Source: Paenibacillus aceti
Lineage (GTDB): Bacteria > Bacillota > Bacilli > Paenibacillales > Paenibacillaceae
Direction: 5' to 3'
DNA length: 64,000 bases
Assembly: GCF_003614185.1 (NCBI RefSeq)
Contig: NZ_KZ987724.1
Location: 2,395,360 to 2,459,359 of the forward strand
In this document: positions 36,483-45,483 of the stretch, piece after piece
Numbering within the stretch: the first letter of the stretch is position 1
Layout of the letters: each line of letters starts with the position of its first letter
Program-made: the position numbers and the translations under genes
The notes under the pieces: model-generated
Told to the model about the DNA's origin: nothing
The model's database searches: none
What the model saw: only the letters and a program-made list of their open reading frames with translations

Positions 36483-38489
36483 TCATTTAAGATTTACGTT
36501 ATTCTTCTTTGGTATAAAGATTGTAAATTCTGCTCCTTCTCCTAAAGAGCTCTTTAAGCTAACAGCGCCCTGATGCAATTCAACCATTCTTTTTACAATC
36601 GGCAGACCAAGCCCAGTACCGTCATATTGCCGGCTATAAGAGCCATCAACTTGTTCAAAAGGCTCAAATATCCGATCATGATCCTGTTCATCGATGCCGA
36701 TCCCGAAATCCCTCACCGTAATACTGTGGTAAGACGGATTTTCTATACAGTTAATATGAATTTCCCCATTGTTGTAGCTGAATTTAATCGCATTTAACAG
36801 CAGATTCAAAATAATTTGCCGAAATTTGTTCCCATCCACATACAATCTCATCTGCTCTGGCTCAACCTGCAGACGGATTTGTATATTTTTGTTCGAAGCT
36901 AAACCCGCGACATCAAAGATGCAGGCACCGATCAGTTCCTGGGCAAGAAACTCGTTTTTCATCAAATACATTTTTCCGGATTCGATCTTGGAAATGTCTA
37001 ATATATCATTAATCAATTTCAACAAATGACCTGCATTATTGCTAATAACCTGCAGATATTTAATTTGCTTCTCATTCAGCGGTCCAAAAACTCCATTTTC
37101 TAAAGTTAAAGAACTGCTAATAATGCTATTAAGCGGTGTTTTCAGTTCATGACTCATATTCGCCAAAAACTGTGATTTGACATCATCGCCTCTCTTCGCC
37201 TCGAACATAGCAACTTGCAAATCCCTTGTTCGAATGGCAACTTGTTCCTCTAATTCGGTTTTGTATTTATTCAGCTCCAGCTCATAGCTCAAGCGTTTCT
37301 GTTCACTTAGATCCAGATTCACCGCCAGCTCGTGGATTAGCTGCAATAGTTGAATCCCTTCATCTTCAGTTTTGGTAAGCCACTCTGACTTGACGGTTAT
37401 ATCCCTCTTCCCTGCAGTGATTTCCTTCAAATAATTCATCGATTCTTTAAGCGGGCGAGTGATCTTATTAGCAAAATAACGGCCAATAAACAACAGTACG
37501 AACAGGAACAAGCAGGTAATAATCAATATCAAGTTGTTGTTGGCATTTACTACCGTATTGAATTTATATTTTGGAATGCCGACGCCTAACTCACCAACAA
37601 CATCACCATCTATATTCTTGATACCACTATCCAAATAGTAGTGAATTTCTGTACCTATTAACACCTTCCCGTATGTATAGTTCCCCTCTACACCCATCGA
37701 CTTGTCCTGCAAAGCGTTACTGTCCTCTAAGGCAACCGGATTTTTACTGCCAATATAATTGCTGCTCTCCTTGCTCTTAATGTTGGAAGTCACGCGAATA
37801 CCATCCATCCCAATAGACAAGAAGGACTCTGAGATGCTGTTTGTGTACATTTCCGGAAAATATGGATCGTTATTGATGATATCGGCAAACAGAATATACC
37901 CTAGCAATTGATCATTTGTACCATACACAGGTGCTATAACGATTCCCATCAACATATTTTTGTACAAACGGTTATTCTGTTCTGCGCTGCTTACCTTCAC
38001 ACATGACTCTTGATAAAGAGTGGAGTCTGAATAAAATATGTCATCAACATGCTGTCGATCCATAGTAGCTATAGAAGCTTTCCTCATATTAATTCTCTCA
38101 AGGTAACTCTTCTTCAACAGCATCTCCGGAGCTTTTAGTTCCTTGTTGCTAAAGAGCACACTCCCTTTAGGATCGAAAAAAAGGATCATATCTACATAGT
38201 TTAATACCTTGTTCAAATCCTCTAACTCTGATTCAATTCCTGAACTGTTCCTCTCGTATGCTGCATTCTGCAGCCGCTCCTCAAGGCTTAAAAAATCAGC
38301 AATACTTTGCATTTCATCCATTCGGGAGGAAATAATCGACTGCGCGTTTCGAAGTCCATTTTTCAAATATTCAGCCGCACTTGAATCATTCAATTTAAAC
38401 ATAATGATGTTTGAAATGATTAAAAACAGAAACATAGGCATAATAATCGTACCAAAAACCAATAAAATGGTGCGTTTTTTAATCGACAT
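36483..38489 (-). CDS. Cache-domain sensor histidine kinase
   Basis: Membrane kinase of 668 residues. N-terminal membrane segment (about 8-30), a Cache-like external sensor (about 40-310, including ELGVGIPKYKF before the second membrane segment near 318-336), HAMP-type linker (NKITRPLKESMNYLKEI), coiled coil, HisKA with phosphoacceptor H447 in ANMSHELKTPLNS, and HATPase with DFGIGIDEQDHDRIFEPF and GTGLGLPIVKRM. The external sensor suggests it reads a small acid outside the cell, plausibly the arylacetate. It follows the PocR-LuxR gene by 9 bases. Confidence 0.9.
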   Translation of the reverse strand: MSIKKRTILLVFGTIIMPMFLFLIISNIIMFKLNDSSAAEYLKNGLRNAQSIISSRMDEMQSIADFLSLEERLQNAAYERNSSGIESELEDLNKVLNYVDMILFFDPKGSVLFSNKELKAPEMLLKKSYLERINMRKASIATMDRQHVDDIFYSDSTLYQESCVKVSSAEQNNRLYKNMLMGIVIAPVYGTNDQLLGYILFADIINNDPYFPEMYTNSISESFLSIGMDGIRVTSNIKSKESSNYIGSKNPVALEDSNALQDKSMGVEGNYTYGKVLIGTEIHYYLDSGIKNIDGDVVGELGVGIPKYKFNTVVNANNNLILIITCLFLFVLLFIGRYFANKITRPLKESMNYLKEITAGKRDITVKSEWLTKTEDEGIQLLQLIHELAVNLDLSEQKRLSYELELNKYKTELEEQVAIRTRDLQVAMFEAKRGDDVKSQFLANMSHELKTPLNSIISSSLTLENGVFGPLNEKQIKYLQVISNNAGHLLKLINDILDISKIESGKMYLMKNEFLAQELIGACIFDVAGLASNKNIQIRLQVEPEQMRLYVDGNKFRQIILNLLLNAIKFSYNNGEIHINCIENPSYHSITVRDFGIGIDEQDHDRIFEPFEQVDGSYSRQYDGTGLGLPIVKRMVELHQGAVSLKSSLGEGAEFTIFIPKKNNVNLK

Positions 38490-38498
38490 AGCTGCTCC

Positions 38499-39215
38499 TC
38501 ACAAATCCAGTTCATTCTGCTTCAGGAAGATAATAAGCTCGATACGATCTTTCAATCCCAATTTATTCAATATATTAGTGATGTGAGTTTTCACAGTAGC
38601 TTCGCTGATGTTGAGCTTATTGGCAATCTCTTTATTGGAAAGACCCCTGTATAGCTTATTAATGACTTCTATTTCACGTTTCGTAATTTTATTCTCTAGT
38701 AAGAATAATTCTGATGAACTGTGGACGGGCTCCTCCTCGACAACTTCTTCCGAAACAGGCACTTGATTGAGCAAAGCGAAGCTGTTTAATAGTAGCTCGA
38801 TCAGCATATCCAATTTATCATTTGCCCTCTCAGTACCATAACAATAATCATTGAGCAGCGATCCCATTCCTATAGCAATAACCTGCTTGTTAAACATGAT
38901 CGGAACTACAAAATTGCATCTTCCCATATAGCACGAGTAAATATATTGCTTTTGATTCAGCAGTACATGAGAAATTACATTCTGTCTTTCCATTTGACAG
39001 CGATGGTTGTTCTGTTGGTAAATGTCGTAGCAAAATAAAGAAGAGTTGGACCACACCGTCAATGGCTTCCCTTCCAGATTCAAGATACATAAACTTATAT
39101 CAAACGCTTTCGCAAAGCTGTCCTGAAATGCTTGAATTTTATTCTTACCAATCTTGAATAACCATTTCTGACTATGATCAATATTAGGTTGTTTATCCTC
39201 TTTCATTGTTCTCAT
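38499..39215 (-). CDS. PocR-domain LuxR-type transcriptional regulator
   Basis: Regulator of 238 residues. The N-terminal PocR ligand-sensing domain (about 20-140) shows QDSFAKAFDISLCILNLEG and the conserved cysteines of LFCYDIYQQNNHRC and YSCYMGRC. A C-terminal LuxR helix-turn-helix follows (about 175-232, ITKREIEVINKLYRGLSNKEI). It lacks a receiver domain. PocR domains sense small organic ligands such as propanediol; here an aromatic acid is the inferred ligand. ATG 39215 is preferred to ATG 39221 because AAAGGG is then correctly spaced. First gene of the sensory operon. Confidence 0.88.
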   Translation of the reverse strand: MRTMKEDKQPNIDHSQKWLFKIGKNKIQAFQDSFAKAFDISLCILNLEGKPLTVWSNSSLFCYDIYQQNNHRCQMERQNVISHVLLNQKQYIYSCYMGRCNFVVPIMFNKQVIAIGMGSLLNDYCYGTERANDKLDMLIELLLNSFALLNQVPVSEEVVEEEPVHSSSELFLLENKITKREIEVINKLYRGLSNKEIANKLNISEATVKTHITNILNKLGLKDRIELIIFLKQNELDL

Positions 39216-39361
39216 AAACATCCCTTTCTTGCTATAGACTTCACTTCTCGCATAATAAGGAATGCGCTTTCATTTCTAAACACTATGGGACTCGTTCAGC
39301 GCTACTATATACGTTATTAGAAATCTTATCTATCATTTCAGTCACACTGCCATAGCTATTC

Positions 39362-39392
39362 AAAAAAGCCAACCAGACATGTCTGGTTGGCT
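39362..39392 (-). terminator. Terminator after the rRNA methyltransferase gene
   Basis: Perfect palindrome with 13-bp arms (AGCCAACCAGACA and its complement) and TTTTTT on the minus strand. It isolates the methyltransferase gene from the sensory operon. Confidence 0.9.
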
Positions 39393-39445
39393 AATACTCT
39401 TCAAACCAATATTTTCTTGAACGTACCTTATTAAACCTAAGATCA

Positions 39446-40816
39446 TTAAAACGTCTTGCTGCGAACCTCAAAGATCGCAAATTTCAGATAGTGTCCCTCA
39501 TCTACGCCGAGGATTTGCGGATGGTCCTTGCCAGCCGCACGCCATTCGACAAGACGTAATACTTTGCCTGCATCGGCAGCGGCATCCTGGATTGTCTGCA
39601 GGAATAAATCGGGACGCATATGGTATGAACAGCTGGCGGTAACCAGATAGCCGCCTTCATTCACCAGTTTCAGCCCCTGTAGATTAATCTCCTTGTATCC
39701 ACGACAGGCACCCTTGACTGCCGATCTGGTCTTGGCAAAGGCCGGCGGATCGAGAATAACGACATCCCAGGTACGCCCGCCGCCCGCGGTCATCTTCACG
39801 GATGTATCGACCTTGCCATCCTGCGCTCCACGCCGATTCCGATCGTCCAGCCCTTTCACCTGACTGCGGAGATAATCAAACGCATCCGCCACGACAAATT
39901 CTACGCGATCCGTAAATCCGTTCAACTCCACATTCACTCTGGCGCTCTCAATCGCATGCTCGGAAATATCGAGACAGGTTACTTTTTTGGCGCCGTATTT
40001 GCATGCATGAAGTGTAAAGCTGCCGGTATGAGAGAAGCACTCCAGCACAGTCGCCCCATCCCAATAAGGGAACGTCACTACCTTACCGTTGGAATTAACC
40101 GGCATAAGCTTAGGCGCTTCCCCAGGCTCAGCGACCTCCTTCAGCTCAATTCCACTGCGTTGGCCCCAGCCGGTCATCAGCGGCGCAATCGAAGCCCGGT
40201 TTTCACGCTGATCGAAGAAATAGCCCGTCTTCTGCCCTTGCTCGATATCCACCTTAACCTTCAATCCATTTTCGAGGATCGTCACATAACGTGGCGCTTC
40301 CCCGTACAATGGTCCTTTTACCTGCTCCAGCCCTTCCATCTCACGGATGGACACATCGCTGCGCTCATATATGGCTGTCGGCCCAACTACCTTCACAAGC
40401 GCCTCGACGATCTCCTTGCGGCATTGATCCATGCCGAGCGTCAACAGCTGCACAACGAGCACATCCGCGAAACGGTCCACGATCAACCCAGGCAGGAAAT
40501 CCGCTTCCCCGTAGACCAATCGATAGGCATCGCCTGGTACGAATCTCTCTCTATGATGCAGACACTCGGTGAACCGCTCCGTGAAAAACTCCACATCCAT
40601 CTTGTCCAGCGGACGGTAGGACACAGCGCGTACCGTTATTTGCGAAGCCGGATTGTAATAGCCCGTCGTGAGAAACTTGCGACGATGATCATAAATCTGC
40701 ACCAGGCTACCTGGTTCCGGCTCCCCCTCCACCAGCTCGATTTCATTTTTGTATACCCAAGGATGGGCTTGTTCCAAGCGCTTCTTGCGACTTTTGTGTA
40801 ATATAACGGATGCCAA
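39446..40816 (-). CDS. Class I SAM-dependent rRNA methyltransferase (RlmI/YwbD-like)
   Basis: 23S rRNA m5C methyltransferase-like protein of 456 residues. An N-terminal PUA domain (HPWVYKNEIE...) is followed by a Rossmann methyltransferase with VLECFSHTGSFTLHA (SAM site), LDPPAFAKTR (catalytic motif) and a C-terminal SCSYHMRPD. TTG 40816 is chosen because GGAG is 8 bases upstream; the in-frame GTG 40825 overlaps the binding site. The protein is about 60 residues longer than usual because of two polar inserts: one before the SAM motif (about 215-255) and one before LDPPAF (about 325-350). Confidence 0.88.
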   Translation of the reverse strand: MASVILHKSRKKRLEQAHPWVYKNEIELVEGEPEPGSLVQIYDHRRKFLTTGYYNPASQITVRAVSYRPLDKMDVEFFTERFTECLHHRERFVPGDAYRLVYGEADFLPGLIVDRFADVLVVQLLTLGMDQCRKEIVEALVKVVGPTAIYERSDVSIREMEGLEQVKGPLYGEAPRYVTILENGLKVKVDIEQGQKTGYFFDQRENRASIAPLMTGWGQRSGIELKEVAEPGEAPKLMPVNSNGKVVTFPYWDGATVLECFSHTGSFTLHACKYGAKKVTCLDISEHAIESARVNVELNGFTDRVEFVVADAFDYLRSQVKGLDDRNRRGAQDGKVDTSVKMTAGGGRTWDVVILDPPAFAKTRSAVKGACRGYKEINLQGLKLVNEGGYLVTASCSYHMRPDLFLQTIQDAAADAGKVLRLVEWRAAGKDHPQILGVDEGHYLKFAIFEVRSKTF

Positions 40817-41015
40817 TCTATCCACTCCTTCATCATTTCCATGTTATAACTTGCTCATATGCCAATATCAGCCCTTATAGGCTCCCTGCGGGCATGGATG
40901 TCCCACCAGCAGCATATAAGTAACTTGTACACCTATATGTCGAGCTTAATTCCTGAGCATCCTCGGGATCAAAGCTGGACTCTTGAAACGACCTCTAAAA
41001 AAAGGGGGAAGACGG

Positions 41016-41996
41016 ATGTTGCATGATCTTATACTCCCGGTCACCTTGGGACTCGCCCTCTTCCTGTTCGGCATGAAGCTGATGGAAGCGGCGCTTCATG
41101 CCTGGGCCGGGCCCAGGCTGATCAAGCTGCTGCATACGTCTACCAAAACGCCGTGGGCCGGGCTCGTATCAAGCACCTTCATTACCGCAGTTCTCCAGAG
41201 CAGCACCGCCGTAACTGTAATGACGATCGGGCTTGTTAACGCTGGACTATTGACCTATGCCAGAACCCTCGGCATCATTCTCGGCGGCAATATCGGCACC
41301 TGCCTGACCACCGAGCTGATCGCTCTGGATATATCCAGCTTCGGACTTCCGCTCCTGACGATATCATTGCTGCTATGGGCAGCTGCGGTCATAGGTGAAG
41401 AGTATTTCCCCGGCGGATACTCGAGCCGCCGTCCTCATTTGTTGCGTCCGCTCCAGTATGGAGCGCTGGCCTTAACGGGCTTCAGCCTGATCATGATCGC
41501 CATCCGCTGGATGCAATCGATCGGGCCGGAGCTTGAAGCTTACGGCATTATCGATAAGCTGCTGAACCATGCCGGAGACAGCCTGCTATGGGGCGCCCTC
41601 GCCGGAGCTGCGGTGACCGCCCTGATCCACAGTAGCGCAGCGGCCATCGCGATGACGATGGGACTGGTCTCCACCGGTGCCCTGCCCGTCTCGCTCGGGA
41701 TCGCTATGGTGATCGGCTCGAATGTAGGCACCTGTGTGACGGCTCTGATCGCGGCCATCGGCGGCACAAAATCAGGCCAGTTCGTCGCGTACTCCCATGT
41801 TATTCTCAACCTGCTCGGGGCCTTATTCTTCCTGCCGCTCATGCCTTTGCTGGAATCCACCGTCTCCTGGATGACCGCCGATCCGGCGGCGCAAATCGCT
41901 CATTCCCAAACGCTGTTCAACGTCATATGCTCACTTCTGGCTCTGCCCTTCTGCTATTTGCCAGTATGGAACAAGCTGGATCTGCAGCAATCATAA
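41016..41996 (+). CDS. Na/Pi cotransporter family protein (YqeW-like)
   Basis: Membrane protein of 326 residues with the two inverted QSS repeats of the Na/Pi symporter family: TAVLQSSTAVTVMTIGLV and TALIHSSAAAIAMTMGLV, each followed by a GxNIGTC/GSNVGTC motif. There is no PhoU-like tail. ATG 41016 has GGGGGAAGACGG ahead; the farther upstream in-frame TTG has no binding site. In B. subtilis yqeW lies between yqeV (mtaB) and rpsU; here it is close to mtaB but on the opposite strand. Confidence 0.9.
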   Translation: MLHDLILPVTLGLALFLFGMKLMEAALHAWAGPRLIKLLHTSTKTPWAGLVSSTFITAVLQSSTAVTVMTIGLVNAGLLTYARTLGIILGGNIGTCLTTELIALDISSFGLPLLTISLLLWAAAVIGEEYFPGGYSSRRPHLLRPLQYGALALTGFSLIMIAIRWMQSIGPELEAYGIIDKLLNHAGDSLLWGALAGAAVTALIHSSAAAIAMTMGLVSTGALPVSLGIAMVIGSNVGTCVTALIAAIGGTKSGQFVAYSHVILNLLGALFFLPLMPLLESTVSWMTADPAAQIAHSQTLFNVICSLLALPFCYLPVWNKLDLQQS

Positions 41997-42005
41997 GCCG
42001 CTATG

Positions 42006-42440
42006 TTAGATACCCGCGACACCCAGCAGCTTTAATGCTTTTTCCAAAATAAAATCATTGTTGTCATAGCCCTGTCTTTGCTGCTTCTCCCAAGCTTCCA
42101 GCGGCTCATACCATGCAACATCACGGATCTCCTCGACCTGAGGACGAAGCTCCCCGCCCTTGCTCTCAACCAGATAATAATGCACCTCTTTGTCCACGGG
42201 GCCCCGAGCGGGGTGGGGATAGGTGTAGGCGATAATGTCGATTAACTGATCGATCCGGCCAATGATGCCGGTCTCCTCGCGAATTTCCCGGAGTGCAGTC
42301 TGTTCTACGGTCTCCCCCTTTTCCCGCTTCCCTTTGGCAAAAGACATCTTGCCGTACCGATCGGTGATCAGTTGAACCTGCAATTGTCCGCCGTCCCTTC
42401 TATATACGACGCCTCCAGCGGATATTTGTTTATATGGCAT
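42006..42440 (-). CDS. NUDIX hydrolase
   Basis: NUDIX hydrolase of 144 residues with a complete Nudix box GKREKGETVEQTALREIREETG near residues 43-64 (given in two parts: GKREKGETVEQTAL and REIREETG). ATG 42440 is chosen because GGAGGTTCAAGG immediately precedes it. Acts on a nucleoside diphosphate linked to some moiety; substrate unknown. Convergent with the YqeW-like gene, 9 bases apart, with no visible terminator between them. Confidence 0.9.
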   Translation of the reverse strand: MPYKQISAGGVVYRRDGGQLQVQLITDRYGKMSFAKGKREKGETVEQTALREIREETGIIGRIDQLIDIIAYTYPHPARGPVDKEVHYYLVESKGGELRPQVEEIRDVAWYEPLEAWEKQQRQGYDNNDFILEKALKLLGVAGI

Positions 42441-42492
42441 CCTTGAACCTCCTCGCCCCACAACCCATAATCATTCCATGCTGAATCCACAA

Positions 42493-42529
42493 CAAGGATT
42501 TCGTCCCTTCCATTCGGGAGAAATCCTTG
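42493..42529. terminator. Hairpin between mtaB and the NUDIX gene
   Basis: A 10-bp stem CAAGGATTTC/GAAATCCTTG with a 17-base loop lies 36 bases beyond the mtaB stop. No T-run follows, so termination would be weak. Confidence 0.4.
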
Positions 42530-42564
42530 TCTACAATGCTATATAAGTTAATATTGGCAAAATA

Positions 42565-43905
42565 CTAAGCCAGAGCTTGAATCGAATCGTCGAGTACACG
42601 CACCAATGTACCTTCACTCGTATTCGCATCCGCACGGTCGAGCTTGACTCTACACAGCTTGCCGATCATATCCTGCGAGCCCGGGAAGCGAATCTTCAAA
42701 TAATTATCGCTAAAACCGGTCAGATGCCCATCCACTGCCAAGGCTTCCATATCCCGTTCAGGAATAACGTCGAGCACTTGACCGACGAACTTCTCCGCAT
42801 AAGCCTGTTGCATCGTCTCCGATAACTCGATCAGTTCTTGTACACGAGCATGCTTGATCTCCTCGTCTACTTGATCTTCCATCTTCGCAGCCGGCGTACC
42901 TGTCCGAGTGGAATACGGGAATACGTGCATTTCCGAGAAGCCGATCCGCTTCAAGGTCTCGTAACCGTCACGGAACATCTCCTCCGTCTCGCCAGGGAAG
43001 CCGACGATGACATCGGTCGTGATCGCTACATCCGGCATAAACTCGCGGATTTGCTTGATCTTCTGTTCGAATTCCGCCACCGTATATTTACGGCGCATCC
43101 GCTTCAATACATCGTCATTCCCGGCCTGGATCGGAATATGGAAATGACGGCACATCTTCGCAGAACCCTCCAGTACCTCGAGCATCCGGTCATCGATCTG
43201 GCTCGCTTCAATCGAGCTGATACGAATCCGGCCGAGGCCTTCGATCTTATCCAGATCCCACAGCAGATCAGGCAGCTTGTAGTCTTCCAGATCATCGCCA
43301 TATCCGCCAGTGTGAATCCCGGTTAATACAATCTCATTATATCCGGCAGCGACCAGCTGACGTGCCTGGTTAACTACACTCTGCGGATCGCGGCTGCGTG
43401 ATAGTCCGCGCGCCCACGGGATAATACAGAAGGTACAGAAATTGTTGCAGCCCTCCTGAATCTTCAAGAAAGCCCGGGTATGATCGGCGAAATTCGGAAC
43501 ATCCAACTCCTCAAACTCACGGGTCTTCATTATATTACGCACCGCATTGATAGGTTCACGCTGTGCTCTGATTTGGTTCACATAAGGAATAATCTTTTCT
43601 CGATCCTGGTTGCCGATCACGAGATCGACGCCAGGAATATCCATAATCTCTGCAGGAGAGGTTTGGGCATAGCATCCGGTGACCGCGATGATCGCGTTTG
43701 GATTACGCCGTACGGCACGCCGAATAATCTGCCTGCTTTTTTTGTCACCCGTATTCGTCACAGTACAGGTATTAATGAGATACACGTCCGCCGTATGTTC
43801 GAAATCGACTTGCTCGTAGCCCTCATTTTTGAACATTTGCCAGATCGCTTCTGTATCGTAGAAATTAACTTTGCAGCCCAAAGTATAAAATGCAACGGAT
43901 GGCAT
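42565..43905 (-). CDS. mtaB: tRNA N6-threonylcarbamoyladenosine methylthiotransferase MtaB
   Basis: Radical SAM methylthiotransferase of 446 residues that makes ms2t6A at tRNA position 37. N-terminal UPF0004 domain with LGCKVNFYDTE, NTCTVTNTGD and VTGCYAQ supplies three cysteines for one cluster; the radical SAM motif CNNFCTFCIIPWARG lies near residue 153. A C-terminal TRAM domain follows. ATG 43905 has GGAGG 9 bases upstream. Downstream of rsmE, 2 bases apart; this rsmE-mtaB pair equals yqeU-yqeV of B. subtilis. Confidence 0.95.
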   Translation of the reverse strand: MPSVAFYTLGCKVNFYDTEAIWQMFKNEGYEQVDFEHTADVYLINTCTVTNTGDKKSRQIIRRAVRRNPNAIIAVTGCYAQTSPAEIMDIPGVDLVIGNQDREKIIPYVNQIRAQREPINAVRNIMKTREFEELDVPNFADHTRAFLKIQEGCNNFCTFCIIPWARGLSRSRDPQSVVNQARQLVAAGYNEIVLTGIHTGGYGDDLEDYKLPDLLWDLDKIEGLGRIRISSIEASQIDDRMLEVLEGSAKMCRHFHIPIQAGNDDVLKRMRRKYTVAEFEQKIKQIREFMPDVAITTDVIVGFPGETEEMFRDGYETLKRIGFSEMHVFPYSTRTGTPAAKMEDQVDEEIKHARVQELIELSETMQQAYAEKFVGQVLDVIPERDMEALAVDGHLTGFSDNYLKIRFPGSQDMIGKLCRVKLDRADANTSEGTLVRVLDDSIQALA

Positions 43906-43907
43906 TC

Positions 43908-44672
43908 TCAAGCTCCTCCCATTTCTCCAGATTCATACATGATGCAAGTCAGGGCGGCCATCGCCGCCGTCTCCGTACGCAGTATGCGCCGTCCCAAGCC
44001 GATCGATACGGCGCCAGCCGCTATCGCCGCCGTCACCTCAGCCTCCGAGAAGCCACCTTCTGGCCCGACGATAACTGCTATCTTGTAGCTTCTATCACTC
44101 TCAAGCCCGGCGACAAAAGGCTGCAGCGCATCGCGCAGCCCCTGGCCGTTCTCCTGTTCATAGCATAAGCATACCAGATCAAAGCCGGCTACCGCAGCCA
44201 GCAGCTCTTTCCAGGATACGGGCGACTCCACCATCGGAATTTTACTGCGATGGGCCTGTTCAGCAGCTTCCTTGGCGATTTTACGCCAGCGTATCGTCCG
44301 CTTTTCTTCTTTTTTCATATCATATTGGACAACTGTCCGCTCCGAAATGAAGGGCAAGAACGCCGCCGCTCCGATCTCGGTGCATTTCTGAATCACAGTC
44401 TCCATCTTATCGCCCTTCGGCAAACTCTGAGCAATCGTCACCTGTAGCCAGGCTTCTCCCCCCGGTTCCAGATCATTCACAATCTCCGCCACCACTTCAC
44501 CAGGCTCGATCGAGACGATCTTAACCAGCGCTTCGCGTGAGATTCCGTCACTGACGATGAATTCATCTCCGGGCTTGGAACGCATCACTTTTCCAATATG
44601 ACGAGCGTCCTCGCCTGTAATCGTTACCTGCTGATCAATAAATTGCTCAGATTCAATGAAATAACGCTGCAT
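43908..44672 (-). CDS. rsmE: 16S rRNA m3U1498 methyltransferase RsmE
   Basis: SPOUT-class methyltransferase of 254 residues. N-terminal PUA-like domain (MQRYFIESEQF...TGEDARHIGKVMR), then the knotted domain with VTIAQSLPKGDKME, KCTEIGAAAFLPF, IVGPEGGFSEAEV and LGRRILRTETA at the C-terminus. All family hallmarks are present. Tightly followed by mtaB. Confidence 0.95.
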   Translation of the reverse strand: MQRYFIESEQFIDQQVTITGEDARHIGKVMRSKPGDEFIVSDGISREALVKIVSIEPGEVVAEIVNDLEPGGEAWLQVTIAQSLPKGDKMETVIQKCTEIGAAAFLPFISERTVVQYDMKKEEKRTIRWRKIAKEAAEQAHRSKIPMVESPVSWKELLAAVAGFDLVCLCYEQENGQGLRDALQPFVAGLESDRSYKIAVIVGPEGGFSEAEVTAAIAAGAVSIGLGRRILRTETAAMAALTCIMYESGEMGGA

Positions 44673-44783
44673 TCTCGTATCATTCCTCAGCTTAAAATAC
44701 GTGTACTAACTCAAAATCAACATGGTCCATCATACAACTTTTGCTGCAAGCTTTCCAGTCCATATTCAGCTTAACGGCAGGCT

Positions 44784-45479
44784 CTATATGCTGTGAAGAA
44801 GCATATTAAAGAAAGAGATAATATTGCCCGACCACAGATAGGCCAGATCATATAGAGGCGCAATCGTATAGCGCTGCAAGGCAGGGACAACAAGGATGAT
44901 AAGAAAGATAATAATAGACCAATTCTCAAATTGCTGCAGCTTGCCTAGCATCCGGCGCGGTACGATATCCTCCAGAATACGGTATCCGTCCAGCGGAGGC
45001 AGCGGGATCAAGTTAAACAGGAACAAGAAGAAGTTCATGTAGATAAACATCCCGAAGAAGGTATGAGCGGCTATAGTGTACTTGCTGTTTCCGTCGATGG
45101 CCAAATGCGGAATTACGCCGGAGCGCAGCAGAAGTACGTAAATAAAAGCTCCAAAAATACCGAGCAGCAAATTGCTGAGCGGCCCGGCGATCGAGACGAC
45201 AACGCCCATCGTGCGCGGCTTGCTGAAGTTGTCCCGATTGACCGGAATCGGCCTTGCCCAGCCGAAGCCAGCGATCAGGAGCATAATAACCCCCAGCAAG
45301 TCGAAGTGGACCGCAGGGTTCAAGGTGACTCTTCCTAGCAGCTTGGCTGTAGGATCACCAAATTTATTAGCGAAATAAGCATGTGAAAATTCATGTACCG
45401 TAAAAGCGATTAATAATGTGATTAGAAAAAAGGGAAGCTGGCTTAACGGGACACGCAAAATTTGATTCAAAAAATCCAT
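44784..45479 (-). CDS. M50-family site-2 protease, YwhC/RseP-like core
   Basis: Membrane zinc metalloprotease of 231 residues with four to six segments. The zinc motif HEFSH is in segment 1 (near residues 22-26) and the third ligand is in the NLIPLPPLDGYRI region near residue 160. No PDZ domain. ATG 45479 is used because AGAGGTAG precedes it at 6 bases; the longer reading would overlap prmA. It follows prmA by 4 bases. Its substrate is unknown. Confidence 0.9.
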   Translation of the reverse strand: MDFLNQILRVPLSQLPFFLITLLIAFTVHEFSHAYFANKFGDPTAKLLGRVTLNPAVHFDLLGVIMLLIAGFGWARPIPVNRDNFSKPRTMGVVVSIAGPLSNLLLGIFGAFIYVLLLRSGVIPHLAIDGNSKYTIAAHTFFGMFIYMNFFLFLFNLIPLPPLDGYRILEDIVPRRMLGKLQQFENWSIIIFLIILVVPALQRYTIAPLYDLAYLWSGNIISFFNMLLHSI

Positions 45480-45483
45480 AAAT

